Below, one piece after another: positions 36,260 to 46,735 of a stretch of 60,000 bases of DNA. This stretch comes from Membranipora membranacea. Taxonomy: Eukaryota; Bryozoa; Gymnolaemata; Cheilostomatida; Membraniporidae. The notes beneath the pieces were generated by a model. That model was not told the origin of the DNA, did no database searches, and saw nothing but the letters and a program-made list of their open reading frames with translations. Made by a program: the position numbers and the translations under genes. How positions within the stretch are numbered: the first letter of the stretch is position 1; each line of letters starts with the position of its first letter. The stretch spans positions 18,030,062 through 18,090,061 of the forward strand of contig OU612074.1 in the NCBI GenBank assembly GCA_914767715.1, in the 5' to 3' direction.

Positions 36260-36599
36260 CTGTAATACCTCTCCTATGAGGCGTATGCCTTATAAGTGAA
36301 GGCGCCTATAAGAGACGAGCATATAGCCGCTGCTATTATTTGAAGCATTTTGTATATTTGAGTTTGACCAAAACCATGTCATACTAGTGAGGCTGAATAG
36401 CTCAGGGTGTAGAGCGTCTGACTTGTAAACACATTGTAAATACAATTTGCGGGATTGAATCCAATTCCCATCGGAGTCAGTTTTTTTTTCAAAGGGGTGC
36501 CTTATAGCTGTGGGGTGGCATATGACTGGAGCATTTTTATATTTTCCAAGAGAGGTGCTTCACTTATATGGCCGGTGCTTTATAAGTGAGGTATTACGG
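36260..36599. mobile_element. TA-flanked MITE containing a tRNA-like segment
   Basis: Ends CTGTAATACCTC and GAGGTATTACGG are inverted repeats flanked by TA on each side (36258-36259, 36600-36601), as for Tc1/mariner-type insertion. Further subterminal matches (CTTATAAGTGAAG near both ends) support one 340-bp element. Inside, 36387-36480 resembles a tRNA (see separate entry), followed by nine T's. Confidence 0.65.
36387..36490 (+). other. tRNA-like (SINE-type) sequence, not a functional tRNA
   Basis: TAGCTCAGGGTGTAGAGCG resembles a pol III A box/D arm, CTTGTAAAC an anticodon loop of threonine (TGT) type, and GGATTGAATCC a B box; a T run follows. The acceptor strands do not pair properly and there is extra sequence between the anticodon and T arms, so this is a tRNA-derived repeat head rather than a tRNA gene. 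Confidence 0.5.
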
Positions 36600-36601
36600 T
36601 A

Positions 36602-37914
36602 ACACTCGAGATTGCATTTATGTTTTGTATACGTCTCATTCTCTGAGGTATGAAATGTTTGTATAGGGTGCTTTGATAAAACTTTGAGATATTTATCATA
36701 GTTACTACATGATAAAATTGGTAAAGTATTAGCATAAAAATGACAATTACTATTCTATAAATACTATTGAGAAATGGTTTTGAGCTATCAACTCTTCTGG
36801 CATTGACTTCGAAACAGAGAACCATGTATTGCGCAGCGGAAATTGTACTCACATATTTTTCTCGAGATGTTCAATTCTTTCAAGAGCAAACTTGACACCA
36901 AGAGAGAGAGAGAGAGAGAGAGAGGAAATAACGTTCTGCTCAAAGTCAGCTCCACACCTGAAATGACAGCACCGTTTGTCTGTTCTATTGATATTGACAT
37001 GATGTTTATGCTATAGTTCTCCTTGGGTAGAATTACATAAGTGCCATCAATTGAGCTTTGTACTTCAGTTTGTTTTCTTTTGTCAAACACTTGTGCTCTT
37101 CATTGAATCATGGGGAAGCACAACTACTCGACAGAGAGTTAATAACTAGAACTTCCTATCTATATGATATGATAGGTTGGAGTATAGACTATAAAATCTG
37201 ACACATAGCAACAGAGATTGAGAAGACTTTAAATTAATATAAACAAGGATTACCCTCAACTTAGATGATTCTGTGTCATGTTGTGTCTAACCCAGAGGAG
37301 AAGGAATATTGAGCCTCAGTATAGCCCATTTCAGTAGAGGAATTGTTTGCTCCAAGATTAATGATGTCAAATTACCCTCAACTCTGTTGGTTATTTGTCA
37401 AGTTGAGCCTACTTCAAACTCCTACTCACTTCAAAGTAAGAGGACATATTTAAGACTGTTTTTGAGTTGTATTTAGTCCCACTCAACAGTCTATTTTTCC
37501 TTCCTTATTTTATGCTGTCGATTTGAAAATTTTCTTTGCTTGTTGCACATTAATATTAACATAATCTGTGTTTTTTGTGTTACTAAATCAGTCTGCAGGA
37601 TACAGATGATAAAGTTGGTAGAATAATACCTTGCTCCGAGCCACTGAGCAATATTTCTATGTGGAAGACCAAGTTCCTGTTTCTTTTTCTTTGCAATGCC
37701 CTCGACACTCAAAAAAAGCAGTATCAACCCCTTGGTTTAACTCCACCAATCTTGGTAACCAAAATAATCAAACGGTTACCTCAGAACGCAAAATGTTTTG
37801 TTTCAGCTTTTTATTGCTACACACAAAACTAGACTTTCCTGATAGCCATCTCTCTATACACGGATACATGTGTCAATTTATCATGCAAATGATGATTCAC
37901 ATTTTGGCTGAGTT
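36602..37914. other. Intergenic between NHL copies A and B
   Basis: No gene seen. It contains a (GA)n tract of about 26 bp at 36900-36925. Confidence 0.45.
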
Positions 37915-38361
37915 GTTGCAGGATATTTACTCTAAGGATAATATCCAAAAAGGGCGTAAGAGGCACTTATCCATGTTGTTTCTCCGTCATACTGGCTGTC
38001 CTTAGGTCTCCCAATTACTCAGCATTATAACTCTGGGGAAAGCCCAGTTCCTGCTATGAGATATGCATAGTATCCTCAAATGTGTACCAGTGTATCTTGT
38101 TACCTGCTTAAATGGGTGGACCCTGTTAACAAAGTATATAGTGTTCATGATTTATTCCGTTGAATTATTGTAAACGAAGAGGTCTCCCAATACCAATTGA
38201 GACACCCGCCTTAATTTCATACTGCTGGCGCTACATTATTCCCCTGCATAGATTATGACATTATTAAAAATGATAGTATGCCAATAAAAACACTGAAAAA
38301 ATGAAAGGTTTTATTTCAAACAGTTTACTTTTATTCACGATGTCTTTCTTAGAATATTCGA
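37915..38361. repeat. Direct repeat flanking NHL copy B (left unit, about 440 bp)
   Basis: Shares long blocks with 39777-40201 in the same orientation: AAAAAGGGCGTAAGAGGC, CTCCCAATTACTCAGCA, GGGGAAAGCCCAGTTCCTG, TGATTTATTCCGTTGA, ATGATAGTATGCCAAT and GATGTCTTTCTTAGAATATT. Identity looks to be around 80 percent by eye. Confidence 0.75.
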
Positions 38362-38680
38362 GCCAACAGAACACCAGTTTATGATACATTTACAAAAGTG
38401 ATGAAGGTTTGCAAGGGTTGAGGACGAAAAACTAAGTGAGAACTCGCTTGAACCAATGGTTCAAACACTGGAGAAAAGATTAGTACTGTATTATTATAGT
38501 AGAATCAAACAAATAAATCTTGCTAGCGCACTAAAAGCAAATGAGCACCCATTTATGAGAAACAATTCCATAAAGGATGCATATTTAGCTATGACTGCCC
38601 TTATCGTGCTGAAATACCAAATCATGATTTGGGAAAAACCTACTGAAGTTGTCAAAAGAAAATGTATGAACAAAATTTAC

Positions 38681-39677
38681 CTGCCCGGTGGCGTATTTGG
38701 AAGATTGACCTCTTTAATATTTATTTTCCGAATGTGCTTGTTCCCACCATCTGTGATTGCAAACCCCTCATCCGGTAGCTTGGATAGTTTAAGTGGCAGA
38801 TTGAACTGGGAATCCCCAAAAGGACCATTCTTAAAGCCTTGTCTTAGACAGTCGCCTACAAGAATTGACGTTTGGTTTGTCAGTCTTGATATCATGAGCA
38901 AGCAGTGATTGTTGGTATCAACAAGTATCAGGTTAGTGTCATTAACTTGTGCGAACGATAACGGTGTATTGAATCTGCTGTTAATTCCTGTGCCATGATT
39001 GACCCCTGGTTGAGACACTTTGCCGGCAATGATGCTTGTCTCATTTGTTTGAAGATTCACAGTTGCCAGGGCATTCCCAAACAATGAGAACGCTCCCAGG
39101 TATGTATAGGTCCCATTCCATATGCCGAACAGGTGCAGCTCTGTTCAGTTCTGGAAATGTCATCAACTCTGGCTCTACTCTCCCAAATCTGAATCTAAGA
39201 TGGGAAAAGAAAGCCTCCTATGATTGACTTCTCATCAAAGAAAAAAGAAATGCAAATTTCAAGCTAGCCTGAAAAGCCAAGCTATAGCATTTGTGAGTTG
39301 TATAAAGCTGTAATTATTCTTAAATGTTTAAGGGAATAATTTTTTTCAAATATCTTCTTCATTACCTTTTTTCGCAACTTAATTATTTTTATAAAAAAGA
39401 TATTATATTTTGATGTTTACTGTTAAGTTTTAACTATAAACTGAGGTCAGTTTTCAAATCACAGGGAGCCTGAAAAATTCAAAACTCATCGTAATTATCA
39501 CTGACGTCTGCCGCGGTCATATTACTTTAGATGATCCTCTTCCCTTAGATTTATTTAATACAAGTTTTAGACATGGGCAGAACCAATAATTCATTTAAAT
39601 TCATACCCAGAAACATAATGGTTGTATACCAGAGCATCTCCTAAGTTAAGGTAACTTGCCAAAACCAATCCCAACAT
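38681..39677 (-). pseudogene. NHL-repeat membrane protein, copy B (truncated, frameshifted)
   Basis: Two exons are recognisable: the signal exon 39607-39677 (MLGLVLASYLNLGDA) and the first part of the propeller exon 38681-39194. Compared with copy C, a 2-base loss near 39082 (GTTTGGG against GTACTTGGG) shifts the frame just before the NALATVNLQTNET segment. Homology stops after about one third of the propeller near 38710, and the stalk, membrane helix and tail are absent. Splice sites are still recognisable. It is flanked by a pair of direct repeats (37915-38361, 39777-40201). Confidence 0.75.
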
Positions 39678-39776
39678 CTGAAATATGTTATCAGTTACTC
39701 AGCATTTTATGTGTTCCTTGATGAATCAGCAGCATACGGATGGGATAGTTTACAAAATTTACAGCAATCGCTAGCA

Positions 39777-40201
39777 GGATGTTGACTCAAAGGATAATAT
39801 CTAAAAAGGGCGTAAGAGGCGGATATCCATCTTGGATGGATGTCCTTAGGTCTCCCAATTACTCAGCACCATAACTCTGGGGAAAGCCCAGTTCCTGTTA
39901 TGAGATATGCATAATCCTAATCAACTATAAAACAGTGACTCATGTTACATACTTAGGTGGGTGGACCCTGTTTACAAAGTATAGTGTTTATGATTTATTC
40001 CGTTGATTCATTATCAATACATAGGTCTTCCATTGCCAATAGAGACAGCGCCTTGATTTCACAATGTTTGTTTTACATAATGCACCGACATAGATTTTGA
40101 CATCATTGAAAATGATAGTATGCCAATCAAAACATTGAAAAAATGAAAGGTTTAATATTAAACAGTTTATTTTTAAGTGCGATGTCTTTCTTAGAATATT
40201 C
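39777..40201. repeat. Direct repeat flanking NHL copy B (right unit, about 425 bp)
   Basis: Partner of 37915-38361, same orientation, with the same ordered blocks and scattered small gaps. The ends are not TG...CA, so an LTR is unlikely. Confidence 0.75.
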
Positions 40202-41607
40202 TTAACAACAGCCAATAAAATTAAGACTAATAAATACCAGCTACGCAACTCATATAACTTGTTATTCATGTATCGTTGGTGACAAACAGGATATACTGTT
40301 GGTCCAATTCGAGCATCACATATATGTTAATTGTCTTTTGTAAGTATTGGTACTCACCGCGTTTTAAATTTCATCTTATATCGAGCGCTGGCGCTATTTT
40401 TAGTTCCTTGTTTTTTGATTAACTTAGTGCTCAACATAAACAAGCTTTGTCTGATATTTCAGCTTAACAGGGTGGTACCTGGTTACACAGATCCTTAAAA
40501 GTATGTGCCTACTTTTTATATACTCCGTCACATTGAGATGGTACATCTTGTAAACATTCCTATTGCTATTAAAAATGATGATCTACATCTAAATTATATA
40601 ATATTGTGGCAAATATAAAAAAGTCATAAAAGAAATGACTTTTGAACCGTGATGGTGGTGTATCTTCGCCAAAGCATCAATTTAAAGCAGCTTTAATCAA
40701 TGATGATTAGGGTGGATTCCATTGAATGTATCAAGAGGATTGTAATATTTTGGCCTTACTTTGAAGGCTTGGGATGGTTTGCGCTAGTTTACAAAAAAAG
40801 TTGTAAGGATATAATTCTTTATGATAATGAGTGGTAGTTCAAAAATAGTTATTGTGGATGGCAAAATATCCTAAGAGTAGTAATAAAAAACTTAACCCTG
40901 CCCAGATTTTCAGACCATCTCATTGAGAAGTTGGTAATTGTGTATTTTGTAATGAGTCGGTCTTTAGACATTTATTATTAGAATATTTTTTGTACCACAA
41001 CACTCATGGTTAACATGATCTTCAGATTGTGGGTCTCAAATCCTATCCATGTTGCGTTTTGCAAACTGTTAATTTTTCACATGAGGTTTTTCCATATTGG
41101 GTCTGGGGACAACTGCATGATGATGGGAGATGCGTGTCCACAAGACGATTTCTTGAAGCAAACGCTGAATGTTTTCATCTTCAATGCTAACGATGCATCA
41201 ACCGTTGAACAAAATTGCTACATTTAGTTAATAAACTCCAGCAGTACAGTAGCAGCCTGCTTTTCCTCATCAATATTACTCAGAGCTTACAAAAATCACA
41301 ACCAAGTCCCATTCATATCTGAGACTGACTGACTGACTGACTGACCTAGAGTGAGAACTACGCATCCTTCATGAAAGGTGAGTTAGCTCATTGTTTGAAG
41401 AATAAAACTGTGTGGGATTATCTCCCACACAGCTCCCTATATTCATTGATGGAAAAAAAGAGGGATGCATTGCTATCTGGGGATAAAGTCTAGGATTTAA
41501 AAAACTAACTCCAAAATCCATTATTGGAGAAATTGTTTTGAAAAAACACATAGGTGTTGGAATAAAACATTGTATTGTGTCAGTACAGAAAATAGAGCAG
41601 GAGAATC
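40202..41607. other. Intergenic between NHL copies B and C
   Basis: AT-rich, no gene recognised. A short CTGA run sits near 41322-41344. Confidence 0.45.
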
Positions 41608-41685
41608 TAGCTAATGTGATGATTGTGACTGGTTGGTTGGTTAGTTCCCTTACCCGATATACCAATCTGAGCACACATGGGCTGG
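41608..41685. repeat. CCAAT-hairpin MITE-related element, copy 9 (downstream of NHL copy C)
   Basis: CTAGCTAATGTGATGATTGT then GACTGGTTGGTTGG on the left and ACCAATCTGAGCACACATGG on the right. It sits about 360 bp past the stop of copy C, matching the location of the 33084-33158 element after copy A. Confidence 0.5.
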
Positions 41686-44134
41686 GGGACACTCTTAGAA
41701 AATACCGCCTTATATGGGCTCAAAAACTTGTCGCCACTCTCAACAATGTGGAACAGACCTTCCATGCGGCAGACCAAGAAAACTCAACACTAATCGCCTT
41801 TTTGTCACTGTGTAGACCATGTGAGAGCGGGCATTAAACAATATGAAGGGAAAAAGAATGCAAATAATGATAACTTCGAATGAAAATTATAAAAACCAAT
41901 CTTGATTAAAAGTGGGCCTGTCTTTTCTCTTCTCCTTTCCGTTTAATGTTCTCCTACAAGATATTCTTTTGAAAAAAAATAATATCAGTGATCACATCAA
42001 TTATTGTCATGACAATTTAAAAAAAACCTGTTAAGGCAAACTGCCACTAGACTATGTCTTCACCTTTATACAGATCCAAACTATCAAAGTTCTCTGGCCT
42101 ATAGGCTTGATTTATATGTGTAACAGAAACCCTTTTTGCTGGTGTCGGCTGCTGAGTAGCAGGTTGACGTTTTTCATTACTATTGAGAGCAATAGATGAG
42201 TTGTTGTTTTCTGAGATAATGTTGGTGATGGATAGTTCCTGCGGTCTTCCACCAGATTTGAGAGGTTCCATTCTGGCATTTGTTGGAGGGACTTGTTCAT
42301 AAGAGTTTTGAGTATCAGCGAGAGGGCTGTAAAAATGAGGAGTACAGGATTAATTTCAACAATATCCTTCGATAATGTGGTTTATAAATTAACATTCAGA
42401 AGCAAGAAGTTGTAACAATAAGTTGGTCGGTGCAGGTATTTCATGGGTTGACCTATCAACAGTCCCAGATGTTAAGGAGCCTTGATGAATGTAGGCTCGT
42501 CACAGTAGCCTACCTGGGATTTCCTTCTTTGGGTGACTTTCTTTGGAGCTTAGCTTTGTAGCAGTAGGCGGCAGCAGCAACAGCAACCACAAGTACTACC
42601 GACAGCGTGGTAAACGGTGTGATGAAGCACACCAGAAAGTTTGATGAGCATCCTGGTGCTGAAATTGAATATAACTTGCTCTTTCACTCACAATAAAATT
42701 GAATGATAAATGAGATGCAGTCAAGCATGTCCAAGAGCTTTTATTGAAGGTAAATGTTGTGGTGTCAGCCTGAAAATACTTGGAAATAAGAAATTTTTTG
42801 TTCCTACAAACCCTGCAGTGACATGAATATGTGTGTTTTCACCTTGAATGTAAGATGTGGGTAGTGAGTCATCCTTGAATGTCACAGCTATGGTGTCTTT
42901 CTCTGTAGTTATCGATGGGCCACGGCTTTGGGAGAGCTTAGTTGTCTTCAGATTTGATTCATCAACTGGGGAAATACTCGGTTTAGGGGTTTTTGGTGGT
43001 ATCCAGGTAAATGGTGTTGGTGTTACCGATTCTGGGGATGAACTTTCCACAGTCATGTAACCTATTGAGTCATCCATGCCTATCAACACCTTATTCTCAC
43101 TGGGGTATGCTAACAATGACCTTGGTAACCTGATTGCGCAGCTCTCTATGTCGCCTGCTAGCGAGAAATTGCCATCTGATCTTGGGTCACAAACCGAAGA
43201 CACGCTTTGTCTTGCTAATTGTACCACACGCAGAATGTGGGTTTCCCTCCCGGTTACAAGAAGGGTATTGGTGTCGAGAAATATTAAAGTTTCCGGAAAT
43301 TGATCAAAGACAGATTGTTCTAGGGAACCATCGCGGAATCCATAAAATTCTGTTTGAGTGATGAAATGTACATCTTTTTTATCAAGATCTACATAACCAA
43401 GCCCATCCGTGATTGTGAGGAATAGTTGCTTTGTTTCTGGCCGAAGAGCTAAACCTAATGGGATTTTGTCATTCGTCATATTTACCGAAGTGTATGTTTG
43501 TTCAGTAGAAATGTCAACTTCCCGAATGCATAGGTTCCCACGATCTGCGACCGCAAATACACTATTTTGCAGCTTGATTGTTTTGATTGGCAGAGAGAAC
43601 CGGGAATCCCCAAAAGGACCATTCTTAAAGCCTTGAGTTAGGCAGTCACCTACAAGAATTGATGTTTGGTTTGTCAGTCTTGATATCATAACCAAGCAGT
43701 GATTGTAGGTATCAACAAGTATTAGGTTAGTGTCATTAACTTGCGTGAACGAAAACGGTGTATTAAATCTGCTGTTAATCCCTGTGCCGTGATTGACCCC
43801 TGGGTGAGAAACTTTGCCGGCGATGATGCTTGTTTCATTTGTTTGAAGGTTCACAGTTGCCAGGGCATTCCCAAGTACAATGAGAACATTCCCAGGTATT
43901 TATAGGTCCCATTCCATGTGCCGAACAGGTGCAGCTTTGATGTGTTCTGGAAACGTCATCAATTCTGGCTCTACTCTCCCAAATCTAAATCTGAGATAGG
44001 AAAAGAAAGCTGCTTATGATCAACTTCTCATAGAAGAAAACTGAATTGCAAATTTCAATCTAGCCTGAAAAGCCTAGCATTTGTGAGTTGTATAAAGCAA
44101 TTATCATCATTAAAAAAATTTCAAATATCTTCTT

Positions 44135-44626
44135 TGTAGCGGCCGAGATATCGAAGAAGTTTGGAGTTTACTAACACATTGGGGTTTATTCCGTTGAGAT
44201 GTAAAACTGCAAGAAAATAGCGTGAACATATTACACAAAGAAAGAAAAATAGCATTAATATGCTTAACATCAAATAATGTATCAGATACCATCATGATAA
44301 CATCAAGGAAATGTAGGGAAAGTAATCTCTACACCAATATATAGCAATGTCACGTAATTAATAATTACCTATTGGCTCCTATGATTTCTCGGCAGCAAAT
44401 ATATCTGGTATGCGTATGAATTGTCTCTGTATATATGATTACAACAAATAATATCTATGAATACAACGATGCATCTATGTCTCTCTGACTCACTTTCTAG
44501 AGTGAATTCCCTATATTTTGGGTCTAAGCGCTAACAATAGAAAATATGATAATGAGCGTAGCTTCGTAGCTTACAAATTAATAGCTTTGCATAAAGCCTA
44601 CTGCAGGGTGCATTCCTGCCGTTACA
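44135..44626 (-). repeat. LTR (3' LTR of the gag-only element)
   Basis: 492 bp, nearly identical to 45986-46477; it also encodes the last 17 residues and stop of the gag ORF. Confidence 0.92.
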
Positions 44627-45963
44627 CTCCCCGCCAAAGCACGGTAGTGGTTTCCATAATATCTATGTATGAAAGGGAACTGAGGAGACGAAATATCATA
44701 TGAGGGCGGGAACGTCTGGATATACAATTGTTGTTTTCCTGCATATATTCTATCGCTTATGTATTGCAGTTGATCACTATTGGAGTGCTGACTGTTTGAA
44801 TTATGGTTTCTATGTTTATCCTGGATTGGGGACTCTGGTTGTATTGGACTCTCATATTTGACTTCTGTTTGTGTGTTGCCAGCTTGTAGAGCGGCTTTGA
44901 CAATTGATTTATCAGACCTTTTGGACTGATAATATGGTACCTTTCTATGTAAGCTTGATGGGTGGCGTTTATGGCAGATTGAACATTTTGATGGTGCTTC
45001 GCAGTCCTTTGATAAGTGACCATGCTCAAGACAGCTGAAGCAAAGTCCTCTTGTGGTTATATAACGTTTCTGTTCTTTGGTTGATAGGCCTTGAAAGTTG
45101 TCACACATCTGTATATTATGTGACTCCAATGAACAATATGTGCATTCCATATCATCACTACTATCTAGTGATGATTGAGACTGTGGTGATTGAGACTGTG
45201 GTGATTGAAACTGTGGTGATTGAGATGGTGGTGATTGAAACTGTGGTGATTGAGACGGTGGTGATTGAGACTGTGGTGATTGAGACTGTGGTGATTCAGG
45301 CTGTTGTGTAGGTGTAGGTATCAGTGTATTGAGAATGTCATTTATTGGATGACACAAGGTATATGCCTTTAGTTTGAGGAAACTGTGTAGTTCAAGGAAA
45401 CTGGGTTGTTTGTCTTCTCCGTATTTCTCCTGATATTCAACAATCTTCTCTGCCCATTCATAACGAATGCACCATGGAAGTTTCACAATGATCTTTTCTA
45501 GCATGAAGAAGGGGCAGTCCAAATTCAGAATGCTCTTATGGACCTTTTCCATAACCATATGAATAGTAAGCAGGAAGCGAACAAATTGCCTCAAAGCCGG
45601 ACCATCATTCTTTTGAATATATTCCCAGTCAATAAGCCTTTGGCGATAACAGTTAACCAGCAGATAAGGATTTCCAAATTGTTCCTTTAGTTCCGAGATA
45701 GCTGCTTCATAGCATTTCGAAGTGCAGGCTATGAAGTAACCTTTTATAGTGTCTTGGGCTTCCCCTGTAGTGTATCGCTCCAAATACAACAGGCGCTCGA
45801 TCGGATCAGAAATCTCACTTTCGATCAGTAGGCAGAAGGATGTCAGCCATTTATGGAAAGTTTCTGGGTTACCATCGTATGTTGCAGGTTCTATAGATGG
45901 GGTTTTCTTTGCGCAAGGATTCCTGTGGGTTGGTGCATCCATCTTCAAAAGCCAAGTATCCAT
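44578..45963 (-). CDS. BEL/Pao-type Gag protein (461 aa) ending inside the LTR
   Basis: ATG at 45963 lies 23 bases inside the 5' LTR. Residues 1-200 form a helical DUF1759-like Gag region (ERLLYLERYTTGEAQDTIKG, then LKEQFGNPYLLVNCYRQRL). Residues about 220-265 are a repeat of SPQSQ/SPQFQ units. Then come zinc knuckles CTYCSLESHNIQMC and CFSCLEHGHLSKDC (both C-x2-C-x4-H-x4-C) and a third CSICHKRHPSSLH, the arrangement usual in BEL/Pao Gag. The C-terminus is read from the 3' LTR (AGMHPAVGFMQSY, stop). Gag packages element RNA into particles; this one probably uses enzymes from a complete relative. The frame is intact across 461 codons, which implies recent selection or very recent insertion. 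Confidence 0.9.
   Translation of the reverse strand: MDTWLLKMDAPTHRNPCAKKTPSIEPATYDGNPETFHKWLTSFCLLIESEISDPIERLLYLERYTTGEAQDTIKGYFIACTSKCYEAAISELKEQFGNPYLLVNCYRQRLIDWEYIQKNDGPALRQFVRFLLTIHMVMEKVHKSILNLDCPFFMLEKIIVKLPWCIRYEWAEKIVEYQEKYGEDKQPSFLELHSFLKLKAYTLCHPINDILNTLIPTPTQQPESPQSQSPQSQSPPSQSPQFQSPPSQSPQFQSPQSQSPQSQSSLDSSDDMECTYCSLESHNIQMCDNFQGLSTKEQKRYITTRGLCFSCLEHGHLSKDCEAPSKCSICHKRHPSSLHRKVPYYQSKRSDKSIVKAALQAGNTQTEVKYESPIQPESPIQDKHRNHNSNSQHSNSDQLQYISDRIYAGKQQLYIQTFPPSYDISSPQFPFIHRYYGNHYRALAGSVTAGMHPAVGFMQSY
45165..45305 (-). repeat. 15-bp tandem repeat inside the gag ORF
   Basis: Units of CTGTGGTGATTGAGA type, about nine copies with small variants, encode SPQSQ, SPPSQ or SPQFQ. The unit length is a multiple of three, so copy number can change without breaking the frame. 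Confidence 0.85.
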
Positions 45964-45985
45964 GCGGTGATAGGAATAGTTTTAC

Positions 45986-46477
45986 TGTAGCGGCCGAGAT
46001 ATCGAAGAAGTTTGGAGTTTACTAACACATTGGGGTTTATTCCGTTGAGATGTAAAACTGCAAGAAAATAGCGTGAACATATTACACAAAGAAAGAAAAA
46101 TAGCATTAATATGCTTAACATCAAATAATGTATCAGATACCATCATGATAACATCAAGGAAATGTAGGGAAAGTAATCTCTACACCAATATATAGCAATG
46201 TCACGTAATTAATAATTACCTAATGGCTCCTATGATTTCTCGGCAGCAAATATATCTGGTATGCGTATGAATTGTCTCTGTATATATGATTACAACAAAT
46301 AATATCTATGAATACAACGATGCATCTATGTCTCTCTGACTCACTTTCTAGAGTGAATTCCCTATATTTTGGGTCTAAGCGCTAACAATAGAAAATATGA
46401 TAATGAGCGTAGCTTCGTAGCTTACAAATTAATAGCTTTGCATAAAGCCTACTGCAGGGTGCATTCCTGCCGTTACA
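45986..46477 (-). repeat. LTR (5' LTR of the gag-only element)
   Basis: 492 bp, upstream of the gag ORF in the element's own orientation; it should hold the promoter. Confidence 0.92.
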
Positions 46478-46572
46478 TTCTTCATTACATATTTTCGTAA
46501 CTTCAGTATTCATATAACCATTACAAAAATGTATGCAGTTCTGAAGGTGCACTAAGAACCGTTGCTGGTGAC

Positions 46573-46735
46573 GTGTTTTGTAAGACATGTAGTAGGATAG
46601 GTCTTACAGCGCTCAAGGCCTCAACAGTATTGTTCTTAAATACAATACAGCATTGTTATACAGCCTATATATCTAAAAATCCATTGTTCTTGAGTGCTAT
46701 AAGACAAGTCGTACAACATATCCTACAACACTAGT
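46573..46735. repeat. Imperfect inverted repeat beside the LTR element
   Basis: GTAGTAGGATAGGTCTTACA then GCGCTCAAGG on the left; CTTGAGTGCTATAAGAC then ATATCCTACAAC on the right, with a centre of about 60 bp. It is probably an old MITE in the same intron of copy C. Confidence 0.45.

Larger units (their letters stand above)
44135..46477 (-). mobile_element. Gag-only BEL/Pao-type LTR retrotransposon (2,343 bp)
   Basis: Two 492-bp direct repeats (44135-44626, 45986-46477) begin TGTAGCGGCC and end GCCGTTACA on the plus strand, flanked by TTCTT on both sides (44130-44134, 46478-46482). By eye the repeats differ at one base (T/A in CCTATTGG against CCTAATGG), so insertion is very recent. The element reads on the minus strand: a gag ORF fills the 1.36-kb interior. 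A purine tract (GGCGGGGAG) directly precedes the 3' LTR as a polypurine tract. No protease, reverse transcriptase, RNase H or integrase is present, so it must depend on a partner element. I could not identify a convincing tRNA primer site in the 22 bases between the 5' LTR and the ATG. Confidence 0.92.

Noticed and set aside
36387-36490. Functional tRNA-Thr gene
   Set aside because: Box-like words are present, but the acceptor and T stems do not pair and extra sequence sits between the arms; it is better read as a tRNA-derived repeat.
38456-38908. 150-codon plus-strand ORF
   Set aside because: It is antisense to the NHL copy B propeller exon, whose sense frame is clearly homologous to copies A and C.
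37915-40201. LTR retrotransposon that captured NHL copy B
   Set aside because: The flanking direct repeats lack TG...CA ends, primer site, polypurine tract and clear target duplication, and they are about 20 percent diverged.
45051-45311. Plus-strand ORF of VVIETVVIE repeats
   Set aside because: It is the antisense reading of the 15-bp tandem repeat in the gag ORF.
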